Made by a program: the position numbers and the translations under genes | Part shown: positions 44,298 through 52,857 of the stretch, in pieces | Layout of the letters: every line of letters starts with the position of its first letter | Position numbering within the stretch: position 1 is the stretch's first letter | Assembly: GCF_000813985.1 (NCBI RefSeq) | Contig: NZ_JWLJ01000012.1 | Span: forward strand, 49,377 to 113,376 | Length of the DNA: 64,000 nucleotides | Reading direction: 5' to 3' | Source: Ruegeria sp. ANG-R | GTDB taxonomy: Bacteria; Pseudomonadota; Alphaproteobacteria; Rhodobacterales; Rhodobacteraceae | Notes under the pieces: generated by a model | The model's database searches: none | What the model saw: the letters and a program-made list of their open reading frames with translations, nothing else | Told to the model about the DNA's origin: nothing

Positions 44298-44848
44298 ATC
44301 AGTACCAGCAGATAACGTGCGCCGCGTTTCGATCCGGTTTCAAACCGCGTGGGGCCGGACAGGTGATAGCGCAGGCAGTCGCCGCCGCTGAGTGTGTGGT
44401 CGATACCGTCCACCGTCAGCGTTAACCCGCCATCGAGGACGATCAGATGATGCTCCTGTCCGGGTTGGGGTGGGGTGTCATAGGTGATGACTGTCTTTGG
44501 GGGCAAATGACCCTCCAGCACTTCTCCGCTGAGCCCCGTCGCAGGAGGAGATACTGACCGGCGGGTAAATCCAGTCTCGGGGTCATGCCATTCGGGCTGC
44601 TTTTCAAAGGGAACCTTGGGGTCGAAACTGTCCTCGACCATCATCAACAGGCGCGAGATGGGCAGGCCGTAGGCCGCACATAGACGGCCAAGGGTTTCAG
44701 CGGTCGGGCTGACGTCGCCGTTTTCCATTCGTGACAGCGTGGCGCGGCTGATACCACTTTGGTCAGCCAGCTGTTCCAGCGACCAACCACGCCCCTGGCG
44801 CAGTTCGTTCAGGCGTTTGGCAAGGCGGTTTGAGAGAGTATCAAGCAT
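44294..44848 (-). CDS. XRE-type regulator with cupin domain
   Basis: The 184-residue protein has an N-terminal helix-turn-helix ('QLADQSGISRATLSRMENGD', about residues 20-45) and a C-terminal cupin fold ('PGQEHHLIVLDGGLTLTVDG'). Members sense small molecules in the cupin barrel. It is co-translated with the acetyltransferase. Two direct repeats ATATGGGAWT lie 8-36 bases before its start and are a likely self-control site. Confidence 0.85.
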   Translation of the reverse strand: MLDTLSNRLAKRLNELRQGRGWSLEQLADQSGISRATLSRMENGDVSPTAETLGRLCAAYGLPISRLLMMVEDSFDPKVPFEKQPEWHDPETGFTRRSVSPPATGLSGEVLEGHLPPKTVITYDTPPQPGQEHHLIVLDGGLTLTVDGIDHTLSGGDCLRYHLSGPTRFETGSKRGARYLLVLI

Positions 44849-44855
44849 AGATCAG

Positions 44856-44884
44856 ATATGGGAATCAATTCCGTATATGGGATT
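44856..44884. promoter_or_regulatory. Direct repeat pair upstream of the XRE-cupin gene
   Basis: ATATGGGAAT (44856-44865) and ATATGGGATT (44875-44884) are spaced 19 bases apart, close to two helical turns. The position beside the start fits an autoregulatory operator. Confidence 0.4.
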
Positions 44885-44911
44885 ATTGTCTTAAATTTAT
44901 ATGTGTGCAAC

Positions 44912-44937
44912 AAAAAAGGCGCGGAAAAATCCGCACC
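44912..44937 (-). terminator. Rho-independent terminator of the iron-binding protein gene
   Basis: Read on the minus strand, GGTGCGGA-TTTT-TCCGCGCC is followed by TTTTTTG. It lies 27 bases after the stop of the binding-protein gene. Confidence 0.85.
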
Positions 44938-44963
44938 TTTCGCTGTTCGGGGTTCAGGTCGAA

Positions 44964-45980
44964 TTACTTCCAACCGACCTCATTAAAGATCTTCTGTGCC
45001 TCGGGGATGTTCTTGGCAACTTCCGACAGGTTCACTTCATCCGCCTTGAACTCGCCAAGCTCTTTGACCGATGCCGCCACCTCGACGCTTGGGACAGCCG
45101 GGAACTCATCGTTGCCGGATGAAAAGTAGACTTGCGCCTGATCGCTTGCCAGATATTCGAGGAACTTGATCGCGTTCTCCTTGTTGGGCGCATTTGCGGC
45201 AACACCTGCACCCGACAGGTTCATATGTGCTCCATAACCATCCTGGTTTGGGAAGACCCATCCAATAACGTCCCGCTCTGCCGATACGCCTTTGACATCC
45301 TTTCGGATGGCGCGGGCAAAGTAATAGGTGTTTGAAACGGCGATTCCGCACTCACCGGAAACGATGCCCCTAAGCTGATCGGTATCGCCTCCCTGAGGGT
45401 CACGCGCCATATTCGCGACGATGCCCTCGGCCCATTCCTTCGCCGCTTCGGTCCCTTCGTGTGTTATGATCGAGGCCAGCAGGGTCTGGTTGTAGGTGTT
45501 GCTTGAGGATCGAATGCAAACCATGCCCTTGTATTCCGGTTTTGCCAGATCCGCATAAGTCAGCGGGGGGTTTGCGACCTCATCCTTGTTGTAAAAGATG
45601 ATCCGACCGCGTTGAGAGAACCCAAACCACTCGTTGTCGAGGTCTTGCAGGTTGCCCGGGATGCGCTCTTCCAGAACAGCGCTGTCAATCGGTTGCAGAA
45701 TACCTGCGTTCTTCGCCCGCGACAGGCGCGAGGTGTCGACGGTCAGCAGAACATCAGCGGGTGAGTTCGCGCCCTCAGCTTCCATTCGGGCGATCAGCTC
45801 ATCAGCCTTGCCCTCGATGCGGTTGATCGTGATACCGGTCGCCTCTTCGAAATCGCTGTAAAGTCGATCATCCGTATCGTAGTGGCGCGACGAGTACAGG
45901 TTCAGTTCGCCTTCGGCGGTAGCCGAGGTGGCTATCAGAGCCGACAGAGCGGCGGCAACGCAGGTGGAAGATTTCAGCAT
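44964..45980 (-). CDS. Periplasmic ferric-iron-binding protein (FbpA/FutA type)
   Basis: I choose ATG 45980; a longer frame has no support. The 338-residue protein has a signal ending 'ATSATAEGEL'. The paired tyrosines that bind iron in FbpA and FutA proteins appear in 'VSNTYYFARAI', and 'LNLYSSRHYDTDDRLYSDFE' is typical of the N-terminal lobe. It delivers Fe(III) to an ABC permease, which is not encoded next to it. It is a single-gene unit ended by a terminator. The 205 bases upstream show no gene. Confidence 0.88.
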   Translation of the reverse strand: MLKSSTCVAAALSALIATSATAEGELNLYSSRHYDTDDRLYSDFEEATGITINRIEGKADELIARMEAEGANSPADVLLTVDTSRLSRAKNAGILQPIDSAVLEERIPGNLQDLDNEWFGFSQRGRIIFYNKDEVANPPLTYADLAKPEYKGMVCIRSSSNTYNQTLLASIITHEGTEAAKEWAEGIVANMARDPQGGDTDQLRGIVSGECGIAVSNTYYFARAIRKDVKGVSAERDVIGWVFPNQDGYGAHMNLSGAGVAANAPNKENAIKFLEYLASDQAQVYFSSGNDEFPAVPSVEVAASVKELGEFKADEVNLSEVAKNIPEAQKIFNEVGWK

Positions 45981-46185
45981 GATGTGTCCCAACGCTAGAA
46001 TTCGCTGCGGGTACTACCCGACTGAAACAGTCAATTAGACGATTTCGGACAAGATGCAAGGAAATCCGACAGATTTACTAGGGCAAATGGTCGCTCTGCT
46101 AACGATGTTTGCAATCGGATTGATCTGGCCGCGATTGCGCAAATTGCGTTAGTACGCGTTCAGATATCTACCGTCCGCATCGAGT

Positions 46186-46968
46186 CTAGAACCTCAACGA
46201 GAGGCAGGACATACCACCATCCAGTTTGGCGCAATCAGCATTGTCGATTTCAACGATCTCGTAGCCTGCGCGGTTCAGCATGTCCGCGGTGCGCGGGAAG
46301 CCCGCAGCCATCAGGACCAGATTGTTGAACCGGATCGCGTTGGCGGCAGCCTCTTCACCTTCGGCAACATGCAACACCCGGTAGCCATTGAAGCAACCCG
46401 ATGCATCCAGTCGCCGGGTAGACAGGATCGTTTCCGCATCCATCAGCGAGCAATCCGTCTTGAAGTGCAAAACACCCTCGGGCGTGAAGACCTCCCGCAG
46501 CTTGTGACCCCAGTCAGAGGTGATTTTGGCAAGCTCGGCAACGCCTGCCGCATCGGTGCGGTCGGATCGGCCAACCAGTATTTCCCGACCGGTCACCAGT
46601 ATATCGCCACCTTCGATATGGCCCGGGCCTTCGATCTCGTGAACCGTATCATAGCAGGCACGAAGGGCCGGTGCTATTTCGGCCACTTCGCCCATCCGCG
46701 ATGGTGCGCCGGGGCGCATCAGCACTGCACCTTGGGGCAGGCACAGCGCCGTGTCCTCGACAAACTGCGCGTCAGGATACGCGTCGAGGGGATCAAGCTC
46801 GATGACTTCGGCGCCGGTGCTTTTCAATGCGGCCACGTAAGCGCCGTGTGCCGCCAACATCCCTTCGAAATCCGGGTTGCCGATATCCTCTGCGCGCAAC
46901 CCGCCCGCGATGGTGGGTGCCGGTCGACGGGTGATGGCGCGTGTGAACTCAAAGGTCGGGTCTGTCAT
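46186..46968 (-). CDS. Dimethylarginine dimethylaminohydrolase (DDAH)
   Basis: The 260-residue enzyme of the arginine-deiminase fold has the catalytic Cys255 in 'LDGGMSCLSLRF', a His in 'VLHFKTDCSLM' and the acidic pair in 'DAQFVEDTALCL'. DDAH splits N-methylated arginines into citrulline and methylamine or dimethylamine. It is the last gene of an operon with arginine transaminase- and 2-ketoarginine decarboxylase-type genes, three bases after the latter. The combination suggests that methylarginines are among the substrates taken in by the divergent transporter. Confidence 0.88.
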   Translation of the reverse strand: MTDPTFEFTRAITRRPAPTIAGGLRAEDIGNPDFEGMLAAHGAYVAALKSTGAEVIELDPLDAYPDAQFVEDTALCLPQGAVLMRPGAPSRMGEVAEIAPALRACYDTVHEIEGPGHIEGGDILVTGREILVGRSDRTDAAGVAELAKITSDWGHKLREVFTPEGVLHFKTDCSLMDAETILSTRRLDASGCFNGYRVLHVAEGEEAAANAIRFNNLVLMAAGFPRTADMLNRAGYEIVEIDNADCAKLDGGMSCLSLRF

Positions 46969-46971
46969 TGT

Positions 46972-48576
46972 TCAATCTTTCCGGTGTTCGAATTTCGGGG
47001 CGGTGACTTCAATCATGGATGGCCCATCAAGGCGGTCCGCTTCGCGCAGTGCCCGCGCGACGGCGTCGGGTTCGGCCGGGGTTGTTGCGAACGGAATGCC
47101 AAATGATTTTGCGGTCGCCGAAAAATCGGGTGGCGAGGGATCGCAGCCGATGACAGTTACGCCGACATCCTGCATGGAGGCGGCGATCTCTCGATATCCG
47201 TGATTGTTCCAGATCATGAAAGTGACAGGCAGGTTTTCATCCACCGCTGCCATGATCTCGGGCAGTGAGAACTGGGCTCCGCCATCGCCGACGATGCAGA
47301 TCACTCGGGCCGAGGGGGCAGCGATGGCTGCGCCGATCGCGGCAGGTATCCCATAGCCAAGTGCACCATACCCTGTTGCCGCGTTGAACCAGCCACCGGC
47401 CCGGTCATGGTCGTAGTAAAGGTTTCCGGCATAAATCGGCTGAGTCGAATCCCCGACGATCAGCGCACTTGGCACGGCGTCGCGTATCGCGTTCAGTACT
47501 TCAACCTGAAGGCGGTAATCTGCACCTATTTCGTTCCACGCAGCGGCGCGCGTAAGCGCCGCGCGTTTGGCGCCCCCGCCCTTTGTCTTCTTTGTTGGAA
47601 TCGCCGCCAGAAGCGCGGGCACAACCATGTCGACGTCGTCGTGAATGGCAAGATCGGCCTTGTGCCGGGACAGTTGATCGCGGCATCGATCCACCCGGAT
47701 CAAACCTGGCATCGCCGTAACCCGGCCGGTTGCGTACATGTCAAAATCGGTAGGCCCCAGTTCGGTTCCCAGAGCCAGCACACAATCGGCGTTTTCAATC
47801 AGCTCGCGCACCGCGCTTAGACTGGGACTGGCGGGCACAATGAGCGGATGCCCGTGCATCAGGCCGCGCGCGTTCACTGTTTGCACAACAGGCGCATCCA
47901 GCGTGTCGGCTAGTGCACGCAGGCCGGTTTCAACCCGCTTCGCGCCCCCGCCTGTCAGAATGACAACTCTTTGCGCCTCGGCCAATCGCGTTGCTGCCTG
48001 CCGGATCAAATCCGGGTCGGTCGGGGGCGCAGGAGCAAGCGGCGTACGTGGCCCAGCTGCGTATCCGGCTGCCGCTACATCTAACGGAACCTCGATATGC
48101 GCTGGACCGGGTCGCCCGCTGGCCAGCCGATGGAAGACACGGTCCACTGCCGGGTCCAGCCCGCTTGCGTCCGAGATTTGTTCAGATATCAGCGCCACCG
48201 TTTGGGCAAGGCCCAACTGGTCGGGCAATTCGTGCAGATGCCCGATGCCCTTTCCAAGTGATGCGGTTGTATTGACCCCGGACACGACCAGCATCGGCAC
48301 CGAATCCGCCCGAGCCTGCGCCATGGGCGTCAACGTATTCGTCAAGCCCGGGCCGGTGATAACAAAAGCCACGCCCGGTTTCCCCGATGCGCGTGCATAG
48401 CCATCAGCCATAAACCCCGCGCCCTGCTCATGCCTGGGTGTCACATGACGAATGCCCGATGCCGCAAGGCCGCGATAAAGCTCGACCGTGTGCACTCCGG
48501 GAATTCCGAAAACGCAGTCCACGCCCCTTCGCCGAAGCTCTGCAACGAGCGCTTCGCCTACCGTAATTCCGTTCAT
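46972..48576 (-). CDS. aruI: ThDP enzyme, AruI-like 5-guanidino-2-oxopentanoate decarboxylase
   Basis: I choose ATG 48576, overlapping the upstream stop (ATGA). The 534-residue protein of the acetolactate-synthase fold has the catalytic Glu in 'TPRHEQGAGFMADGYAR' and the ThDP-Mg motif 'CIVGDGGAQFSLPEI' with 'WNNHGY'. No regulatory small subunit is near, so branched-chain synthesis is unlikely. Paired with an AruH-like transaminase, it should decarboxylate 2-ketoarginine to 4-guanidinobutanal, as in the arginine transaminase route of Pseudomonas. Assignment leans on context. Confidence 0.78.
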   Translation of the reverse strand: MNGITVGEALVAELRRRGVDCVFGIPGVHTVELYRGLAASGIRHVTPRHEQGAGFMADGYARASGKPGVAFVITGPGLTNTLTPMAQARADSVPMLVVSGVNTTASLGKGIGHLHELPDQLGLAQTVALISEQISDASGLDPAVDRVFHRLASGRPGPAHIEVPLDVAAAGYAAGPRTPLAPAPPTDPDLIRQAATRLAEAQRVVILTGGGAKRVETGLRALADTLDAPVVQTVNARGLMHGHPLIVPASPSLSAVRELIENADCVLALGTELGPTDFDMYATGRVTAMPGLIRVDRCRDQLSRHKADLAIHDDVDMVVPALLAAIPTKKTKGGGAKRAALTRAAAWNEIGADYRLQVEVLNAIRDAVPSALIVGDSTQPIYAGNLYYDHDRAGGWFNAATGYGALGYGIPAAIGAAIAAPSARVICIVGDGGAQFSLPEIMAAVDENLPVTFMIWNNHGYREIAASMQDVGVTVIGCDPSPPDFSATAKSFGIPFATTPAEPDAVARALREADRLDGPSMIEVTAPKFEHRKD

Positions 48577-49757
48577 GCGACCTCGCACGTTTTTCTGTTG
48601 GCATGATCGATGATGCGGGTCACGGCGGTGGCAAAATCATCATCGCTGATCGTCAGGGCCACACGCACCCAGTGTTTCAGGCTGTCACCGAAGGCTGATC
48701 CCGGCATGACAGCAACCCCGGCTTGCAGCAGATCCCAGGCGTACGCCTCGCCATCGAGCCCGGTGGACGAAACATTTATAAGTGCAAACATCCCAGCCTC
48801 AGGCCGGTGCACGGTAAGCTCGGTTTCCGCCTGCAAACGATCCGCCAGCAAACTGGCCCGGTTTGAGAAGCGTGCGGCCATGCCGGGGGCGACTTCAGAC
48901 CCGTCACGGATTGCCTTTTCGGTCATGTCCGCAATAAAGGGCTGATTTCCAAATAGCATGGTTTCGGAATAGGGCAGCAACGCCTCGCAAAAGGCCGCTG
49001 GTCCAACACACCAGCCGCTGCGAAACCCCGGCGCCGCATGTGACTTGGAAATAGAGGCGACTCCAACGACGCGCTCCGCCAGGTCCGGATTGGCAAGGGG
49101 CGAGACAAACTTTACACCGTCAAAGATCAGGTCTTCGTAGACTTCGTCGGATATGATCCACAAATCATGCCTAATCGCCAATCGGCCTATCTCGGCAATT
49201 TCTGAAGCCGTCAGGATCGCTCCGGTCGGGTTGTGGGGGGTTGTCAGCAGAATGGCGCGGCTGCGCGGAGTGATCCGTGCAGCGATATCGTCGGGCTGAA
49301 TGCGAAACCCGTGTTCGGGCCGTAAGGGCACCGATACTAAATCTGCGCCGGTTGCACGTACAACCCCTTCGTAGGTTGCATACATCGGATCGCCGACCAG
49401 TACTTCGTCACCCGCCTCAGCGACACCGGCCATGACCGCGAACAGGGCGGTCTGCGTTCCGGGAAAGCACAGAAAGTTCTCTGGCTCGAACGCGCGTCCG
49501 CGAGAGGTTGAATACCGTTCGGCGAGCGTGTTCAGCAAACCGGCCTCGCCGCGCCCGTTCGAGTATCCTGTACGTGATGCTCGCAATGAGGTTACGGTGG
49601 TTTCGATCAGGGCGTCGGGCACGGGAACATCCGGCTCACCAATCGTCATTTCGACGATGTCCGCTCCGGCCCGGATAAGTTCACGCGCTTTCAGGTGTAC
49701 GCCCCATTTGGCGCCACCCAAACCAGCCAGTCGTTTTGTTACAGCAGTGGTTCTCAT
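48573..49757 (-). CDS. aruH: PLP aminotransferase, AruH-like (arginine:pyruvate transaminase)
   Basis: The 394-residue class I/II aminotransferase has the PLP lysine in 'VASISKSHAAPGFRSGW' and 'TTPHNPTGAIL' (cofactor Asn). Segments such as 'GDEVLVGDPMYATYEGVV' and 'WCVGPAAFCEAL' resemble AruH of Pseudomonas aeruginosa. It transfers the alpha-amino group of arginine to pyruvate. It overlaps both neighbours by four bases, forming a tightly coupled tetR-aruH-aruI-ddah unit. Aspartate-type specificity cannot be excluded from sequence. Confidence 0.78.
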   Translation of the reverse strand: MRTTAVTKRLAGLGGAKWGVHLKARELIRAGADIVEMTIGEPDVPVPDALIETTVTSLRASRTGYSNGRGEAGLLNTLAERYSTSRGRAFEPENFLCFPGTQTALFAVMAGVAEAGDEVLVGDPMYATYEGVVRATGADLVSVPLRPEHGFRIQPDDIAARITPRSRAILLTTPHNPTGAILTASEIAEIGRLAIRHDLWIISDEVYEDLIFDGVKFVSPLANPDLAERVVGVASISKSHAAPGFRSGWCVGPAAFCEALLPYSETMLFGNQPFIADMTEKAIRDGSEVAPGMAARFSNRASLLADRLQAETELTVHRPEAGMFALINVSSTGLDGEAYAWDLLQAGVAVMPGSAFGDSLKHWVRVALTISDDDFATAVTRIIDHANRKTCEVA

Positions 49758-50410
49758 GGCTGCTCCACCTCTTTCTTCAACGGAATTCCGATTATTGCGC
49801 TGACCGATTCCAATCCGATCTGCGCCAACTGGCCTTCGGCAAATGCATCCGGAAGCGCGCCGCCCTCAAGCCAGAGGCCATCGATCACCGCATTGCAGGC
49901 GATGGCAAGTTGCATTGCTTCGGATGCCTCGACCGAACGACCGCATTCCCGCAGCGCAGCTACGATCAGGGTCTCAAGGTGATCCCGGAAGTAATTGTAG
50001 GTTCGCTGGTGAATGCGCTGCATCTTCGGGTCGTGCTGCACCTTGTTCAGGAACCCTGCCCACAGGGCGACGGCGCTGGGATCAACAATTGGCGGTCGCA
50101 GCGAAGCGTCAACGAAATTCGACAGCCGGGACAGCGCCGTGCCCTCGCCTGAAGAGGCGGCGGTCTGATCCGTCAGCGTATTCATATGATGCTCGTATGC
50201 CGCCTGAACCAGTTCGTCCTTTGATGAAAAATAGTGCCGGATCAGGCCCTGGGTCACGTTTGCACGAGCGGCGATTTCACGCACCGTGGCGCCCCGAACG
50301 CCCATCTCGGCGATCAGGTCCAGAGTCGCCAGTATCAGCGCCTCGCGCCGATATTCCGCGGACTCACGTGTAAACTTGCGGCTGTCGTCCTGCACGTTGG
50401 GCTCATCCAT
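49754..50410 (-). CDS. TetR-family regulator (BetI-like) of the arginine-type cluster
   Basis: The 218-residue protein has an N-terminal helix-turn-helix with 'LIAEMGVRGATVREIAARAN', 'VTQGLIRHYFSSKDEL' and a BetI-type C-terminal domain ('ALWAGFLNKVQHDPKMQRIH'). It diverges from the ABC transporter, with an 18-bp palindrome at 50422-50439 between, and overlaps aruH by four bases, so it controls its own operon and probably the transporter. The ligand may be an arginine derivative (inference). Confidence 0.85.
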   Translation of the reverse strand: MDEPNVQDDSRKFTRESAEYRREALILATLDLIAEMGVRGATVREIAARANVTQGLIRHYFSSKDELVQAAYEHHMNTLTDQTAASSGEGTALSRLSNFVDASLRPPIVDPSAVALWAGFLNKVQHDPKMQRIHQRTYNYFRDHLETLIVAALRECGRSVEASEAMQLAIACNAVIDGLWLEGGALPDAFAEGQLAQIGLESVSAIIGIPLKKEVEQP

Positions 50411-50421
50411 GGCGTGGAATT

Positions 50422-50439
50422 ATTATACACTTGCATAAT
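50422..50439. promoter_or_regulatory. Candidate TetR operator between the regulator and ABC transporter
   Basis: ATTAT-ACACTTGC-ATAAT is an 18-bp interrupted palindrome in the 77-base divergent gap, 12 bases from the regulator start. AT-rich arms and central position are typical of TetR operators. Confidence 0.5.
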
Positions 50440-50487
50440 TGCGAGATTCGGGGCTTACTGCAAGCTGAAATCAGAAGATTCTTGGAT

Positions 50488-51285
50488 ATGGACACAGCCA
50501 AAGCCGTTACACCCGCAGACGATGCGACATCGAATCAAGAGGCGATAAAGGTTGAAAACCTGCACAAATCCTTCGGCCAGCTGGAGGTTCTGAAAGGCGT
50601 CTCGCTCACAGCGCACAAAGGCGATGTTGTTGCGATTATCGGGGGGTCGGGCTCTGGCAAATCCACCATGCTGCGCTGCATCAACTTTCTGGAGACGCCA
50701 AGTTCCGGAAAGATCACCATCGGTGGAGAACAGGTTGAGATGCACGCCGACGGCAGCCCGTCCAACCGACGCCAGATTGAGCGCATCCGCACCCGGCTGG
50801 CCATGGTATTCCAGCAGTTCAACCTGTGGACGCATCGAACGCTTCTGGAAAACGTGATCGAAGTCCCGGTGCATGTTCTCAAAGTTCCGAAAGCTCAGGC
50901 CATCGAGCGGGCGCATGAGTTGCTTGAACGAGTGGGACTTGGCGACAAGGCCGATGTTTACCCGGCCTATCTTTCCGGGGGGCAGCAACAACGCGCGGCG
51001 ATTGCGCGGGCTTTGGCGGTAGACCCTTCGGTCATGCTGTTTGATGAACCGACCTCGGCGCTTGATCCCGAACTGGTTGGTGAAGTTTTGACCGTAATCC
51101 GCGACCTTGCCGCCGAGGGGCGCACCATGCTGCTTGTCACCCACGAGATGAAATTCGCCCGCGAAGTCGCCAATCACGTTGTCTATCTTTTCGAGGGCCG
51201 CATCGAAGAGCAGGGGCCACCTGCCGAGGTCTTTGGGAACCCAGAATCGGCACGGCTGAAACAGTTCCTCAGTTCAGTCGGCTGA
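50488..51285 (+). CDS. Amino-acid ABC transporter ATP-binding protein (HisP/AotP type)
   Basis: I choose ATG 50488; the frame is open upstream without a ribosome site. The 265-residue ATPase has Walker A 'GGSGSGKSTML', signature 'LSGGQQQRAAIARALA', Walker B 'VMLFDEPTSALDPEL' and H-loop 'LLVTHEM'. An insertion 'GGEQVEMHADGSPSNRRQIE' is typical of the HisP/AotP polar amino-acid group. It powers uptake through the two permeases downstream. Divergence from the TetR-aruHI-ddah unit suggests arginine-type ligands. Confidence 0.92.
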   Translation: MDTAKAVTPADDATSNQEAIKVENLHKSFGQLEVLKGVSLTAHKGDVVAIIGGSGSGKSTMLRCINFLETPSSGKITIGGEQVEMHADGSPSNRRQIERIRTRLAMVFQQFNLWTHRTLLENVIEVPVHVLKVPKAQAIERAHELLERVGLGDKADVYPAYLSGGQQQRAAIARALAVDPSVMLFDEPTSALDPELVGEVLTVIRDLAAEGRTMLLVTHEMKFAREVANHVVYLFEGRIEEQGPPAEVFGNPESARLKQFLSSVG

Positions 51286-51330
51286 TCCGGAAAAACAAAA
51301 CAAAAATCGAATCCAAAAGGGAGTAACAAA

Positions 51331-52095
51331 ATGAACATCAAGAAATTGCTCGCATCCGGCGTTGCCGCGGCAATCCTGTCGGCTGGTGTCGCCAGCGCCG
51401 AAGAGGTGAAGATTGGCATCGCGGCCGAGCCTTATCCGCCATTCGCCTCACTGGACAGTTCCGGCAACTGGGTCGGCTGGGAGATTGACGTCATCAATGC
51501 GGTTTGCGCCGCCGCAGAGCTGGAATGCGTAATCACGCCCGTGGCCTGGGATGGCATCATCCCGTCGCTGACCGGTCAGCAGATCGACGCCATCATGGCC
51601 TCGATGTCGATTACCGAAGAGCGTCTGAAAACCATTGATTTCAGCGATCCCTACTACAACACACCTGCGGTCATCGTTGCCGATAAATCGATGGACATCG
51701 AAGCGACCCCCGAGTCGCTGGCGGGTAAAGTCGTTGGCATTCAGGCATCAACCATCCATCAGGCCTATGCGCAGGAGTACTTCAAGGATTCCGAGTTGCG
51801 GGTCTATCAGACTCAGGATGAGGCCAATCAGGACCTGTTCGCAGGTCGCATCGATGCCACTCAAGCCGATAGCATTGCCATGGCGGACTTTGTGAACTCC
51901 GATGCGGGTGCGTGCTGCGAAATCAAGGGTGCCGTCAAGGATGATCCCGCAATTCTGGGCCGCGGCGTCGGGGCCGGTGTCCGCAAGGGCCAGGACGATC
52001 TGCGTGAGGCGCTGAACAAGGGCATCGCGGCCATTCTGGCCGACGGCACCCACGAAAAGATCACCTCGAACTACTTTTCGGCCAGCATCTACTAA
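51331..52095 (+). CDS. Periplasmic amino-acid-binding protein (basic amino-acid type)
   Basis: The 254-residue protein has a signal ending 'SAGVASAEE'. It has the family-3 pattern 'IGIAAEPYPPFASLDSSGNW', 'WDGIIPSLTGQQIDAIMASM' and 'ITEERLKTIDFSDPYYNTP', as in HisJ, ArgT and AotJ, which bind arginine, ornithine, lysine or histidine. Its extra Cys pair in 'DAGACCEIK' is unusual. Strong expression is likely from AAAGGGAG before the start. Methylarginine is a candidate ligand from context. Confidence 0.9.
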   Translation: MNIKKLLASGVAAAILSAGVASAEEVKIGIAAEPYPPFASLDSSGNWVGWEIDVINAVCAAAELECVITPVAWDGIIPSLTGQQIDAIMASMSITEERLKTIDFSDPYYNTPAVIVADKSMDIEATPESLAGKVVGIQASTIHQAYAQEYFKDSELRVYQTQDEANQDLFAGRIDATQADSIAMADFVNSDAGACCEIKGAVKDDPAILGRGVGAGVRKGQDDLREALNKGIAAILADGTHEKITSNYFSASIY

Positions 52096-52104
52096 GCCGT
52101 CGCT

Positions 52105-52857
52105 GTGACCGGACTTCTGGATTCGCTGGGATTGGCGCAGAGCGCAGAGCTTCTGTCGCTCTCGCCTCCGGGGTGGGGGGGCAACCTGCTGCGCGGTTTG
52201 TCCCACTCGCTGCAGATCGCCTTTGGCGCATATGCGCTGGGTCTGGTGATCGGATTGTTCGGAGCTTATGGAAAACTGTATGGCGGGAAGGTCACGCGTG
52301 ATCTTCTGGCCATCTATACGACCGTTATTCGGGCCGTGCCGGAATTGGTCCTGATTCTGATTCTGTATTATGTTGGGTCGGATATCATCAACAAAATCTC
52401 ATCCTCGATGGGTGGTGGACGGGTCGAAATCAACGGCGTTGCCGCCGGCATTTGGGTATTGGGCATCGTTCAGGGCGCCTATGCGACCGAAATCCTGCGC
52501 GGCGCGATTCAGGCGGTGCCTCCGGGTCAGATCGAGGCGGCCAAATCCTTCGGGATGCCAGCCTTCATGACCATGCGCCGCGTGACAATCCCGGCCATGA
52601 TGAGTTTCGCAGTGCCTGGGCTGGCCAACCTGTGGCTGATCGCCACCAAGGATACTGCGCTGCTTGCGGTTGTCGGTTTCAATGAACTGACGCTGGAAAC
52701 GCGGCAGGCCGCCAGCAGCACTCGGGCTTACTTCACCTTTTTTCTGGCGGCGGGTTTCCTCTATCTTATGGTTACGCTGTGCTCGGGCGTCATCTTTACA
52801 CGGATCGAGAAATGGGCGCGTCGCGGCCAGCCTTCTCTGACAGGAGGGCGCACATGA
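52105..52857 (+). CDS. Amino-acid ABC permease (HisQ/AotQ type)
   Basis: The 250-residue membrane protein starts at GTG 52105, nine bases after the binding-protein stop, with a weak ribosome site. It has about five membrane segments and the EAA loop 'GAIQAVPPGQIEAAKSFGMP' that contacts the ATPase. It forms the channel with the next protein, whose start overlaps its stop by four bases. Confidence 0.9.
   Translation: MTGLLDSLGLAQSAELLSLSPPGWGGNLLRGLSHSLQIAFGAYALGLVIGLFGAYGKLYGGKVTRDLLAIYTTVIRAVPELVLILILYYVGSDIINKISSSMGGGRVEINGVAAGIWVLGIVQGAYATEILRGAIQAVPPGQIEAAKSFGMPAFMTMRRVTIPAMMSFAVPGLANLWLIATKDTALLAVVGFNELTLETRQAASSTRAYFTFFLAAGFLYLMVTLCSGVIFTRIEKWARRGQPSLTGGRT

Noticed and set aside
45981..46185. 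Iron-responsive operator (Irr or RirA type) upstream of the iron-binding protein
   Set aside because: Short repeats such as GACTGAAACAGTC occur but do not match the spacing of known ICE or IRO boxes well enough.
46972..48576. Acetolactate synthase large subunit (ilvB)
   Set aside because: No small subunit or ilvC nearby; the operon with a transaminase and DDAH points to an amino-acid-derived 2-oxoacid decarboxylase.
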